A DNA stretch of 60,954 nucleotides from Spirosoma fluviale (lineage in GTDB: Bacteria; Bacteroidota; Bacteroidia; Cytophagales; Spirosomataceae). The translations under genes and the position numbers were made by a program. The stretch spans positions 1 through 60,954 of the forward strand of contig CAMCYZ010000001.1 in the NCBI GenBank assembly GCA_945885545.1. The letters run 5' to 3'. The notes beneath the pieces were generated by a model. That model saw only the letters and a program-made list of their open reading frames with translations, was not told the origin of the DNA and searched no databases. Within the stretch, counting starts at the first letter, position 1. Each line of letters starts with the position of its first letter. Positions 54,198-60,954 of the stretch are shown piece after piece.

Positions 54198-55557
54198 CGA
54201 GAGATTCTATTAATTGATTCAGTGTGAAGGTGTTTTGCTCACCAGATTTCATGTTTTTAACCAGATATACTTCTTTTTCTATTTCGTCAGAGCCTAAAAT
54301 TATCACAAAAGGTATATTCTTTTTGTCGGCATATTCAAACTGCTTCTTGATTTTAGAATTTTCAGGGTAGATTTCTGAATTTATACCTTGTTGTCTCAAA
54401 ATTGCTACCGTTTCTAAGCTTTTGCCTAAAGTCTCTTCGCCGAAATTCGTGACCATGACTTTAGTAGAGGAAAGCTGTAAGGCTTCGGGAAATATTCCAA
54501 GCTCCTCCATAACATCATAGATTCTATCCACCCCAAGCGAAATGCCTACCCCTGAAAGACCTGGCATACCAAAAGTACCCGTGAGATTGTCGTAGCGGCC
54601 ACCGCCAGAAATACTTCCAATACTAACATTGAGTGCTTTTACTTCGAAAATAGCTCCAGTGTAATAGCTAAGACCTCGTGCCAAGGAAGGGTCAAAGGCT
54701 ATTTTTGGATTTTTAAGTTGCATTTTATCAACTAAAATCCAAATTTCTTCTAATTCTTGAACACCCAAAATTCCTATTTCGGAATCTTTTAACCAGTATT
54801 TCAAGGTGGCGAACATCTCAGATTGTGTGCTCGGCAGACTAAATAACGTTTGTAGCTTAAAGATATTTTCCACATCGAATCCTCTTTGGAGCAATTCCTC
54901 TTCTACTTTTTCTTTACCTATTTTGTCTAGTTTATCTATAGCTACACAGAGGTCCACTTCTTTGCCTTTGGCACCTATAGTTTCTGTTATGCCACTTAGG
55001 ATTTTGCGGTTATTGATTTTAATTACAAACTCCGAAATGCCCAAATGCTCAAAAATTTCATGTAACATGGTCACAATTTCGGCTTCGCAAATGAGTGATT
55101 CGGTACCTACCACGTCGGCATCACATTGGTAAAATTCTCGATATCGGCCTTTTTGAGGTCGGTCTGCCCGCCAAACGGGTTGTATCTGAAACCGCTTGAA
55201 AGGCATAGCGAGTTGGTGACGATTCATAACAACATATCTTGCAAAAGGAACCGTGAGGTCATATTTCAGTCCTTTTTCCGATATTTTTCTAAGGATTTCT
55301 TTTGAGCCGCTTTCTAAATCGTTTTTTGTAATGTCTTTGGCAAAATCTCCAGAATTCAAGATTTTAAACAACAGCTGATCTCCTTCTTCGCCATACTTTC
55401 CCATCAGTACAGATAGGTTTTCTATAGCCGGTGTTTCTAATGGAAGAAAGCCGTATTTTTGGTAAACTTTTTTGATTTGGTCAAAAATGAAGGTTCTTTT
55501 AACCATTATTTCCGGGCCGAAGTCTCTCGTTCCTCTAGCTAAGCTCGGTTTAGACAT
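54190..55557 (-). CDS. hisS: Histidyl-tRNA synthetase
   Basis: This 455-residue class II synthetase charges tRNA-His. Seen are LARGTRDFGP at the start, motif 2 around QIQPVWRADRPQKGRYREFYQCDADVVG (about 116-143), the histidine-A region ARGLSYYTGAIFEV, motif 3 GISLGVDRIYDVME, and a C-terminal anticodon-binding domain (about 370-455). The open frame adds 10 codons upstream, but hisS proteins start near MSKPSLARGTRDF, so 55557 is chosen. A -7 box lies 28 bases upstream. It is the first gene of a four-gene operon. Confidence 0.95.
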   Translation of the reverse strand: MSKPSLARGTRDFGPEIMVKRTFIFDQIKKVYQKYGFLPLETPAIENLSVLMGKYGEEGDQLLFKILNSGDFAKDITKNDLESGSKEILRKISEKGLKYDLTVPFARYVVMNRHQLAMPFKRFQIQPVWRADRPQKGRYREFYQCDADVVGTESLICEAEIVTMLHEIFEHLGISEFVIKINNRKILSGITETIGAKGKEVDLCVAIDKLDKIGKEKVEEELLQRGFDVENIFKLQTLFSLPSTQSEMFATLKYWLKDSEIGILGVQELEEIWILVDKMQLKNPKIAFDPSLARGLSYYTGAIFEVKALNVSIGSISGGGRYDNLTGTFGMPGLSGVGISLGVDRIYDVMEELGIFPEALQLSSTKVMVTNFGEETLGKSLETVAILRQQGINSEIYPENSKIKKQFEYADKKNIPFVIILGSDEIEKEVYLVKNMKSGEQNTFTLNQLIESLDV

Positions 55558-55584
55558 ATTGTATTTTTGACTGTTAATTTTTTG

Positions 55585-55592
55585 CAAAAATA
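55585..55592 (-). promoter_or_regulatory. -7 box of the hisS operon
   Basis: TATTTTTG on the minus strand (TAnnTTTG), followed by GCAAA, 28 bases before the hisS start. Confidence 0.45.
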
Positions 55593-55692
55593 AAGATTAA
55601 GCACGAAAATACCTTCTCTATTTCGGAATTATCCTGAAAATGGTTCGAATGGTGATATAAATGTTTTGAGAATTTATTTTACCACAAATCAT

Positions 55693-55721
55693 TTGTTTAA
55701 ATGATTAATTTCTTACCTTTG
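55693..55721 (+). promoter_or_regulatory. Strong promoter of the 47-residue basic protein
   Basis: TTTG (TTG at 55693-55695) and TACCTTTG (55714-55721) are 18 bases apart, an almost ideal Bacteroidota promoter. The gene starts 45 bases further on. Confidence 0.65.
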
Positions 55722-55765
55722 CACCTCGTTTGTAGCAATAAAGAATCATTAAACATATTTTAGCA

Positions 55766-55909
55766 ATGGGAGTTACTCAGTTAAAAAGAAAAAGTCGTAA
55801 AAATAGAGCTATATCTAACAATAAAGTTGCAGCTGTTAAAAGACTTACGCTTAGACCTGACATCAAAAAAGTTGATATCGAAGTTCTAAAAGCAGAATCA
55901 TCAAAATAA
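55766..55909 (+). CDS. Small, very basic protein of unknown function
   Basis: This 47-residue protein is dominated by Lys and Arg in the first half (MGVTQLKRKSRKNRAISNNK) with a short acidic-hydrophobic helix at the end (KKVDIEVLKAESSK). It lacks a signal peptide, membrane span or cysteine. The composition and length are those of ribosomal or nucleic-acid-binding small proteins, but it is not one of the standard L34/L36/S21 families by eye. A near-consensus promoter 45 bases upstream and a textbook terminator just after the stop show a deliberate monocistronic unit, probably highly expressed. It lies divergent from hisS. I recall similar 50-residue proteins in other Bacteroidota but cannot name a function. 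Confidence 0.8.
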   Translation: MGVTQLKRKSRKNRAISNNKVAAVKRLTLRPDIKKVDIEVLKAESSK

Positions 55910-55911
55910 GA

Positions 55912-55938
55912 AAAGCCCTCACTATTGAGGGCTTTTTT
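55912..55938. terminator. Bidirectional terminator
   Basis: AAAGCCCTC pairs with GAGGGCTTT around ACTATT, with A and T tracts on both sides. It ends the small basic gene on the plus strand and overlaps the stop of the convergent membrane-protein gene on the minus strand. Confidence 0.88.
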
Positions 55939-56278
55939 GTATATTCAATTTATCTGTTCCTTTGTTTACAAACCTCTTCTTTTTTAAATCCTTTTGCTTT
56001 TGTTTCCAAATCTTTCTAGATTTTATTTCGGTGGCATACATAATGGAATTGCCATATAATATCAGCCCTAAATAAAATACAGCCAAGCTTAAGAATATCA
56101 TAAATCCCCAAGTGGCTTTATCAAAGCCAATCTGTAGTCTATTCCACGAAAAAACGAAGAAACTTAAGCCCAAGCCCAGAAGCACAAAACTCAATGCTGT
56201 TGTCAGTAACCATTTGGTTCTCAACGACATCTTTTTAATGAGTTTTTGCCCAGGTGCTTTTTTCTCTTTAACAATCAT
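55922..56278 (-). CDS. Small two-span membrane protein
   Basis: This 118-residue protein has a basic N-terminus, two hydrophobic spans (about 26-46 WLLTTALSFVLLGLGLSFFVF and 58-76 GFMIFLSLAVFYLGLIL) and a strongly basic cytoplasmic tail (KSRKIWKQKQKDLKKKRF). I do not recognise the family. It has no operon partner. The 3' end overlaps a shared terminator. Confidence 0.65.
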   Translation of the reverse strand: MIVKEKKAPGQKLIKKMSLRTKWLLTTALSFVLLGLGLSFFVFSWNRLQIGFDKATWGFMIFLSLAVFYLGLILYGNSIMYATEIKSRKIWKQKQKDLKKKRFVNKGTDKLNIQKSPQ

Positions 56279-56409
56279 ATCTTTATAATTTTAATTGATT
56301 CACATTAGTTATACAAAAATATAGCTTTTTGTTTAAAATTGGCCTAAAAACCCATATTTCAAGAATTTATATTGCTAAATTGCCTCTTATAATATCAACA
56401 AATAATAAA

Positions 56410-57147
56410 ATGAATAAACGAAGGGTTGTAATTTCTGGGGTAAACTCAGGTATCGGTTATGCCACCGCATTGATCTTTGCTAAAGAAGGCTACATGGTTT
56501 TTGGGCTTGATTTGGCGGAGGAAGCAAATGCTTCCTTGAACTTAAAAATGAAAACTTTAGGTTCAGAGTTACAATATTTCAAATGTGATGTTTCTAATTC
56601 TCAAGAAGTAGAGCAGTTCTTTGGAAGATTAAATACTGAAATAGATGTACTTGTAAACAATGCCGGAATTTTGGGGCCAAGGTTAAAAACGGAGGAGTAT
56701 CCCACCGATGCCTTCGAGAAGATTTTAGATATAAACGTGAAAGGTGTTTTTTATATGACCAAATATGGTTTACCGCACTTAAAGAAAGACAGTAACAGTG
56801 CCATTGTGAATGTAGCGTCGGTTGCAGGTCTCGTGGGAATGACCAACCATATAGCCTATTCTGCTAGTAAACATGCGGTGGTGGGAATGACTAAAACTTG
56901 GGCACTGGAGTATGCCAAAAAAGGTATAAGGGTCAATGCGGTTTGTCCTGGTTTTACAGATACTTCGATGGTGGGAAACGCCAATTTGGATAAAGATTAT
57001 ATAGCAGGCTTAAAATACGTAACGCCCATGAAAAGATTTGGGGAGGCGGAGGAAATCGCTGCTGGTATTTATTATTTGGCTTCTGCGAGTGCAAGTTTCG
57101 TTACTGGTCAATGTTTAACTTTAGATGGCGGTTTAACTGCTCAATAG
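56410..57147 (+). CDS. Short-chain dehydrogenase/reductase (first)
   Basis: This 245-residue classical SDR oxidoreductase has the cofactor loop SGVNSGIGYATA (residues 8-19), the acidic end of strand 2 (GLDLAEE), the NNAG motif (about 84-87), catalytic Ser in IVNVASVAGL and the active pair YSASK (about 152-156). The Asp after the second strand favours NAD(H). The open frame extends 81 bases upstream, but the extra codons are not SDR-like and the glycine loop would be too far in, so 56410 is used. A second SDR starts 3 bases after its stop. Confidence 0.9.
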   Translation: MNKRRVVISGVNSGIGYATALIFAKEGYMVFGLDLAEEANASLNLKMKTLGSELQYFKCDVSNSQEVEQFFGRLNTEIDVLVNNAGILGPRLKTEEYPTDAFEKILDINVKGVFYMTKYGLPHLKKDSNSAIVNVASVAGLVGMTNHIAYSASKHAVVGMTKTWALEYAKKGIRVNAVCPGFTDTSMVGNANLDKDYIAGLKYVTPMKRFGEAEEIAAGIYYLASASASFVTGQCLTLDGGLTAQ

Positions 57148-57150
57148 ACT

Positions 57151-57918
57151 ATGAAGAAAGATTTATTTTCCCTAGACGGGAAGGTGGCTATTATCACTGG
57201 AGCCAGTAAAGGAATTGGAGAGGCTATTGCTCGTGTGTTTGCACAATATGGAGCTAAAGTTGTAATCAGTAGTAGAAAACAAGCTGATTTAGATAAGTTG
57301 GCTGATGAAATTAGGCAAGAATTCGAAACTGAGGTATTTCCATTTGCTGCTCATGCGGGTGATATAAATCAACTGCAGGAGTTATTAGCTAAAACTTTAG
57401 AGATATTTGGCAAAGTGGATATTCTGGTAAATAACGCTGCGACAAATCCAGTTTATGGGCCTTCTTTGGACTGTAGCGGCGAAGCTTTTGATAAGATTAT
57501 ACAGGTGAATGTAAAGTCACCTTTTGAGTTTGCTAAGCTGCTTCATCCTTTTATGAAGCAAAATGGCGGTGGAAGTATTGTCAATATCAGCAGTATAGCA
57601 GGCAGCACCCCAGACCCAGGATTAGGGATGTACAGCGTAAGTAAAGCGGCTCTGAATATGCTCACCAAGGTTTTAGCCAAAGAGTGGGGTCCTGATGGAA
57701 TACGAGTAAATGCCTTAAGTCCAGGGCTGATAAAAACCAAGTTTAGTCAAGCACTTTGGGAAAATCCAAAGATGCTGGAACATTTTACCAAACGGCTTCC
57801 AATAGCCCGAATGGGCTCTGTTGATGAGATAGCTGCTTTGGTTTTGTATTTGGCATCGGATGCCTCAGCTTACACAACAGGTGTGAATTTTCAAGTAGAT
57901 GGTGGAACAACAATATAA
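57151..57918 (+). CDS. Short-chain dehydrogenase/reductase (second)
   Basis: This 255-residue classical SDR has TGASKGIGEAIA (residues 16-27), SSRKQADL after strand 2 (Arg/Lys here favours NADP(H)), NNAATNP (about 93-99), the catalytic Ser in IVNISSIAG, YSVSK (about 156-160) and LSPGLIKTKF. It resembles the DHRS4/2,4-dienoyl-reductase side of the family and is clearly different from its upstream neighbour. Tight packing with that SDR and the following aminotransferase suggests one pathway, which I cannot name. Confidence 0.9.
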   Translation: MKKDLFSLDGKVAIITGASKGIGEAIARVFAQYGAKVVISSRKQADLDKLADEIRQEFETEVFPFAAHAGDINQLQELLAKTLEIFGKVDILVNNAATNPVYGPSLDCSGEAFDKIIQVNVKSPFEFAKLLHPFMKQNGGGSIVNISSIAGSTPDPGLGMYSVSKAALNMLTKVLAKEWGPDGIRVNALSPGLIKTKFSQALWENPKMLEHFTKRLPIARMGSVDEIAALVLYLASDASAYTTGVNFQVDGGTTI

Positions 57919-57925
57919 ATCGATA

Positions 57926-59056
57926 ATGGATTTTGATAAAATTATAGACAGAAAGAATACAAACAGTTATAAATGGGATAAATATCCAGAGGGCGTGTTA
58001 CCTCTTTGGGTAGCTGACATGGATTTTGAGGTGGCAGAGCCAATAAAAGATGCCTTAAGTAAAATAGTTGAGCATGGCGTTATTGGTTATAGCCGTACGC
58101 CTGACGAACTAGTGGAAGTAGTTGTTAAAAGGCTGAAAGATAGACATAAATGGGATATTCAGAAAGAATGGATAGTTTGGTTACCGGGTTTAGTACCCGG
58201 TTTGCATACCGCTGCTAGATGTATTTCGGATGATTATTTTTCAGTAATGACTTCATCTCCAGTGTATAGGCCATTTTTAGAGGCGTCTGAAATGGGAAAT
58301 AGAAGATTGCAGGATATCCCCTTTATTTGGAGAAATGACCGGTGGGAGATGGATTTTGAAGAAATGAAAAAATCGTTGAATCCGAGTACCAGATTGTATA
58401 TGCTTTGTAATCCACACAATCCAAACGGCAGAGTTTTCTCGAAAGAAGAACTTAGCCAATTGGCCGATTTTTGTGTAGAAAATGACCTTATTCTGTGTTC
58501 AGACGAAATTCATTGTGATTTAATTTTGGACGAATCCAAAGAACACATTTCTATAGCATCGCTAAATAAAGAAATAGAGGTAAGGAGTATAACTCTTTTA
58601 GCTCCAAGTAAAACTTTTAACATTGCAGGATTGGGTTGTTCACTTGCTATCATTCCTGAAAAAGTATTAAGAGATAAGTTTGAAAAAATCAAATATGGCA
58701 TGATGCCCATGCTTTCGGCATTTGCGATGGATGCTGCTCTGGCGGCCTACAAGAATTCTGAGGTATGGCGATTAGAACTTTTGAACTATTTAAGATCCAA
58801 TCAAGCCTATTTGCTAAAAGAAATAAATGCAATTGAAGGTTTAAAAATGGAGCCATTGGAGGCCACCTATTTGGCTTGGATAAGTTACGAAGGTACTGGA
58901 ATTAATGATTTTGTAAGTCATCTCGAAAGCCATGGCGTTGGTGTGCAAGATGCCTCAATTTTTGGCGGAAAAGGATATTTTAGACTCAATTTTGCAACTC
59001 AAAAGTCTAATCTTGAAGAAGCCATCAAAAGAATCAGAAAATCTCTCAATCAGTAA
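57926..59056 (+). CDS. MalY/PatB-type PLP-dependent aminotransferase
   Basis: This 376-residue fold-type I PLP enzyme of the MalY/PatB group often has cystathionine beta-lyase activity. Signatures are NTNSYKWDKYP at the start, PLWVADMDFEV (about 27-37), NPHNPNGRVF (about 163-172), CSDEIHCDLIL (about 191-201) and the PLP lysine in LLAPSKTFNIAGLGCS (about 226-241). The frame also opens at 57899, overlapping the SDR by 20 bases, but the family start is at MDFDKIIDR. The 3' end overlaps the convergent glycosyltransferase by 11 bases. Confidence 0.9.
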   Translation: MDFDKIIDRKNTNSYKWDKYPEGVLPLWVADMDFEVAEPIKDALSKIVEHGVIGYSRTPDELVEVVVKRLKDRHKWDIQKEWIVWLPGLVPGLHTAARCISDDYFSVMTSSPVYRPFLEASEMGNRRLQDIPFIWRNDRWEMDFEEMKKSLNPSTRLYMLCNPHNPNGRVFSKEELSQLADFCVENDLILCSDEIHCDLILDESKEHISIASLNKEIEVRSITLLAPSKTFNIAGLGCSLAIIPEKVLRDKFEKIKYGMMPMLSAFAMDAALAAYKNSEVWRLELLNYLRSNQAYLLKEINAIEGLKMEPLEATYLAWISYEGTGINDFVSHLESHGVGVQDASIFGGKGYFRLNFATQKSNLEEAIKRIRKSLNQ

Positions 59057-59957
59057 TTTTCTCACTTTGGTGGATTGATTCAATGATATAGGGTGGTTTA
59101 CCACTCAAAATCAGGAAGGTGTTTCCTATGTACTCGCCAACCAAAGCAACAGAACATAGTAAAACACCGCACATAAAGATCACTATTGGAGAGCCCCATT
59201 CAGGTATGATGGAAAAGGCATAAAGAAGCATGTAAATCAATGCGAAGATTATGGATAGGAAACCAGCCAAAAAGGTTAACCTCAGAGGAAGTAGTGAATA
59301 ACCAAAAATGATGGAAAGCGATAAAGAAATGAGTTTTTTAACTGAGTAATTCGATTCTCCTTGGTCTCTACTTTTGTGTACAACCTTTTGTTTACCTATG
59401 TTATTGGTCACTTGAAATATCAGGCCATCAATGTAAGGATGTGGGCTCTTGCTTTTAACTATTTCCGAAATGATGTCTCTATGGATTATTTTAAAACTAC
59501 TTAGATAGAGGTCTTTGGGCTTTTTTAATAGATAAGTGGTGAGGTAATTTATGGCTTTGCTACCGAAGTTTCTGAACCAGTGGTGTTTTTTTGAGTCATA
59601 ACAACTGTAAACCACATCTAGACTTTCAGCTTCGGCTTTATTATATAGTTTTAATATTTCAGAAGGGGGATTTTGAAAGTCATCGTCGATTATTACACCA
59701 TATTTTCCCTCCACAAAACTTAGTCCGCATATTACCGCATTAAATTCTCCGAAATTTTTTCTTAAGTTTATGAATTTTATATTCTTTTTGATTCTCGACA
59801 GTTCTTTACACACTTGAGCAGAGTTGTCCTTTGACCCGTCATTTACTAGAATAATCTGAATTTCATTGTTTACCAACTCCTTTTCAATATTTTCTATAAG
59901 TTTTTCAATGGATTTAGCACCATTATATACAGGGATCACAACCGAAAAATCTATCAT
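59046..59957 (-). CDS. Family 2 glycosyltransferase, polyprenyl-phosphate type
   Basis: This 303-residue GT2 enzyme of the ArnC/GtrB type has VVIPVYNGAKSI at the start, VNDGSKDNS (about 39-47), the metal-binding DDDFQNPPSEI (about 92-102) and two C-terminal spans (about 225-250, 255-285), the second followed by VGEYIGNTFLILSGKPPYII. It would transfer a nucleotide sugar to undecaprenyl phosphate. It starts 2 bases after the sugar aminotransferase gene, so the pair belongs to a polysaccharide locus that continues beyond the window. Confidence 0.9.
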   Translation of the reverse strand: MIDFSVVIPVYNGAKSIEKLIENIEKELVNNEIQIILVNDGSKDNSAQVCKELSRIKKNIKFINLRKNFGEFNAVICGLSFVEGKYGVIIDDDFQNPPSEILKLYNKAEAESLDVVYSCYDSKKHHWFRNFGSKAINYLTTYLLKKPKDLYLSSFKIIHRDIISEIVKSKSPHPYIDGLIFQVTNNIGKQKVVHKSRDQGESNYSVKKLISLSLSIIFGYSLLPLRLTFLAGFLSIIFALIYMLLYAFSIIPEWGSPIVIFMCGVLLCSVALVGEYIGNTFLILSGKPPYIIESIHQSEKITD

Positions 59958-59958
59958 T

Positions 59959-60954
59959 TCAGTAAGAATTTAGAGTAGAAATTATAAAGTCGACTTCTTC
60001 TTGCTTTAAACCGGAATTCATAGGCAAACTCAATACAGTTCTGTGAATTTCCTCTGTTATTGGTAAATGTAAATGGTTGAATTCAGGCATGGCTTTTTGT
60101 TTATGTGGTGGAATAGGGTAATGAATATCATAACCTATTTGTGCATTTTTTAGATAATTCATCAGTTCGGATCTGTTGTCTGTTCGAATAATGAACAAGT
60201 GCCAAGCGTCATCATTTATTCTATCCGATGGGGGTAGTATTAATTTGTCATTTTTTACTTCTTTCAAATACCTTTCAGCTATTTGTCTTCTTTTGGAAAT
60301 TTCAAAGTTGAGGTGCTTTAATTTTATATCCAGAAAACTTGCTTGAAGCTCGCTTAGGCGGCTATTCATACCAATTGAATCAAACTGATATTTAATTTCA
60401 GAACCATAGTTCCTGTTTTTTCTTACTGAAGCTGCTATGTGTTCATCATCTGTAACCACCGCCCCTGCATCAGACAAGGCCCCGAGATTTTTGGTTGGGT
60501 AAAAGCTATAGGCGGTGGCGTCGGCCCCAATACAATTTCGAGCGTTTACAAATTCTGCACCGTGACTCTGTGCGGCATCTACAATAAGTTTTAGAGAATG
60601 CTTTTTGCAAAGTTTTGTGATATTCTCAAAATCGCACATGCGGCCATATAGGTTAACGGCCATAACTGCAACAGTATTTGGAGTAATCACAGCTTCTATT
60701 TTATTTGCATCGATAAGATAATCATCAAGACGGGGTTCTATTAAAACTGGTTTTAGCATCGCTTTTTTAATGGCTAAAATACTGGCGAAGTAGGTGTTTG
60801 CAGGTACAATTACTTCTGCATTTCTTTCAAATCCAAAGCTGTCTAAAATTAGAATGAGTGCATCTAATCCATTGGCTACACCTATGCAATGTTTTGATTT
60901 ACAGAAATTTGCAAAGTTTTTTTCAAAATTGTCTACCTTATTTCCAAGCATATA
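59959..60954 (-). CDS. DegT/DnrJ/EryC1/StrS sugar aminotransferase (5' end cut off)
   Basis: This PLP enzyme adds an amino group to nucleotide-linked keto-sugars. About 330 residues are visible. They include GVANGLDALILIL (about 24-36), VIVPANTYFAS (about 47-57), VDAAQSHGAEF (about 123-133) and the PLP lysine in SFYPTKNLGALSDAGAVVT (about 148-166). The first visible methionine lies in the segment LGNKVDNFE, which in family members is some 30 residues inside the protein, so the true start is beyond 60954. The FdtB/VioA-like subgroup is a reasonable guess. It is the upstream partner of the GT2 gene. Confidence 0.9.
   Translation of the reverse strand, partial: YMLGNKVDNFEKNFANFCKSKHCIGVANGLDALILILDSFGFERNAEVIVPANTYFASILAIKKAMLKPVLIEPRLDDYLIDANKIEAVITPNTVAVMAVNLYGRMCDFENITKLCKKHSLKLIVDAAQSHGAEFVNARNCIGADATAYSFYPTKNLGALSDAGAVVTDDEHIAASVRKNRNYGSEIKYQFDSIGMNSRLSELQASFLDIKLKHLNFEISKRRQIAERYLKEVKNDKLILPPSDRINDDAWHLFIIRTDNRSELMNYLKNAQIGYDIHYPIPPHKQKAMPEFNHLHLPITEEIHRTVLSLPMNSGLKQEEVDFIISTLNSY

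Overview
This is an AT-rich chromosomal window from a member of the Bacteroidota, most likely a Cytophagales/Spirosomaceae-type gliding environmental bacterium. The evidence is a complete SprA (type IX secretion translocon) next to ruvA, the gliding ABC-transporter permease GldF, two DUF4199 proteins, a malic enzyme-phosphotransacetylase fusion, and many copies of the Bacteroidota -7 promoter box TAnnTTTG. The exact genus cannot be read from the sequence.

Left part (1-24.4 kb): tRNA-Ser(GGA) with its terminator; type I asparaginase and a small TPR protein; electron-transfer flavoprotein etfBA; a MazF/MazE-type toxin-antitoxin pair with two palindromes upstream; an OmpA/beta-propeller envelope protein; a four-gene glycosyltransferase operon; the ccoI-ccoS pair for cytochrome cbb3 oxidase assembly behind a CRP/FNR-spaced palindrome; gcvH; and a run of genes from a dihydroorotase homologue that has lost metal ligands, through two DUF4199 genes, gldF and phzF. 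Then come queA, ispD, a YjjX-type NTPase, meaB, an RND/MMPL exporter and miaE.

Middle (24.4-39.2 kb): two copies of a short inverted-repeat (MITE-like) element lie between miaE and the 7.4-kb sprA. They are followed by ruvA, a frameshifted antitoxin-like HTH pseudogene, a rhodanese-thioredoxin fusion, enolase with a 36-bp tandem repeat behind it, ftsB/divIC, a low-molecular-weight tyrosine phosphatase, an unknown helical protein, a MarR regulator and a ceramidase-like protein.

Accessory island (39.2-45.7 kb): only two intact genes in about 6.5 kb. One is a DnaB-helicase paralogue that has lost the Walker A lysine and the catalytic glutamate and carries a cysteine-containing C-terminal domain. 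The other is an orphan multi-spanning membrane protein. Between and around them are gene fragments, hairpins, a 25-bp-period tandem array duplicated as a larger block, and further copies of the MITE-like element. This is the least explained part of the window.

Right part (45.7-61.0 kb): maeB; an operon of sugar-phosphate-isomerase-like lipoprotein, dicarboxylate symporter and paraoxonase-like protein; the hisS-mltG-ybgC-yihY operon; a 47-residue basic protein with its own strong promoter and terminator; two short-chain dehydrogenases with a MalY/PatB-type aminotransferase; and the end of a polysaccharide locus (GT2 glycosyltransferase and a DegT/DnrJ/EryC1 sugar aminotransferase cut by the window edge).
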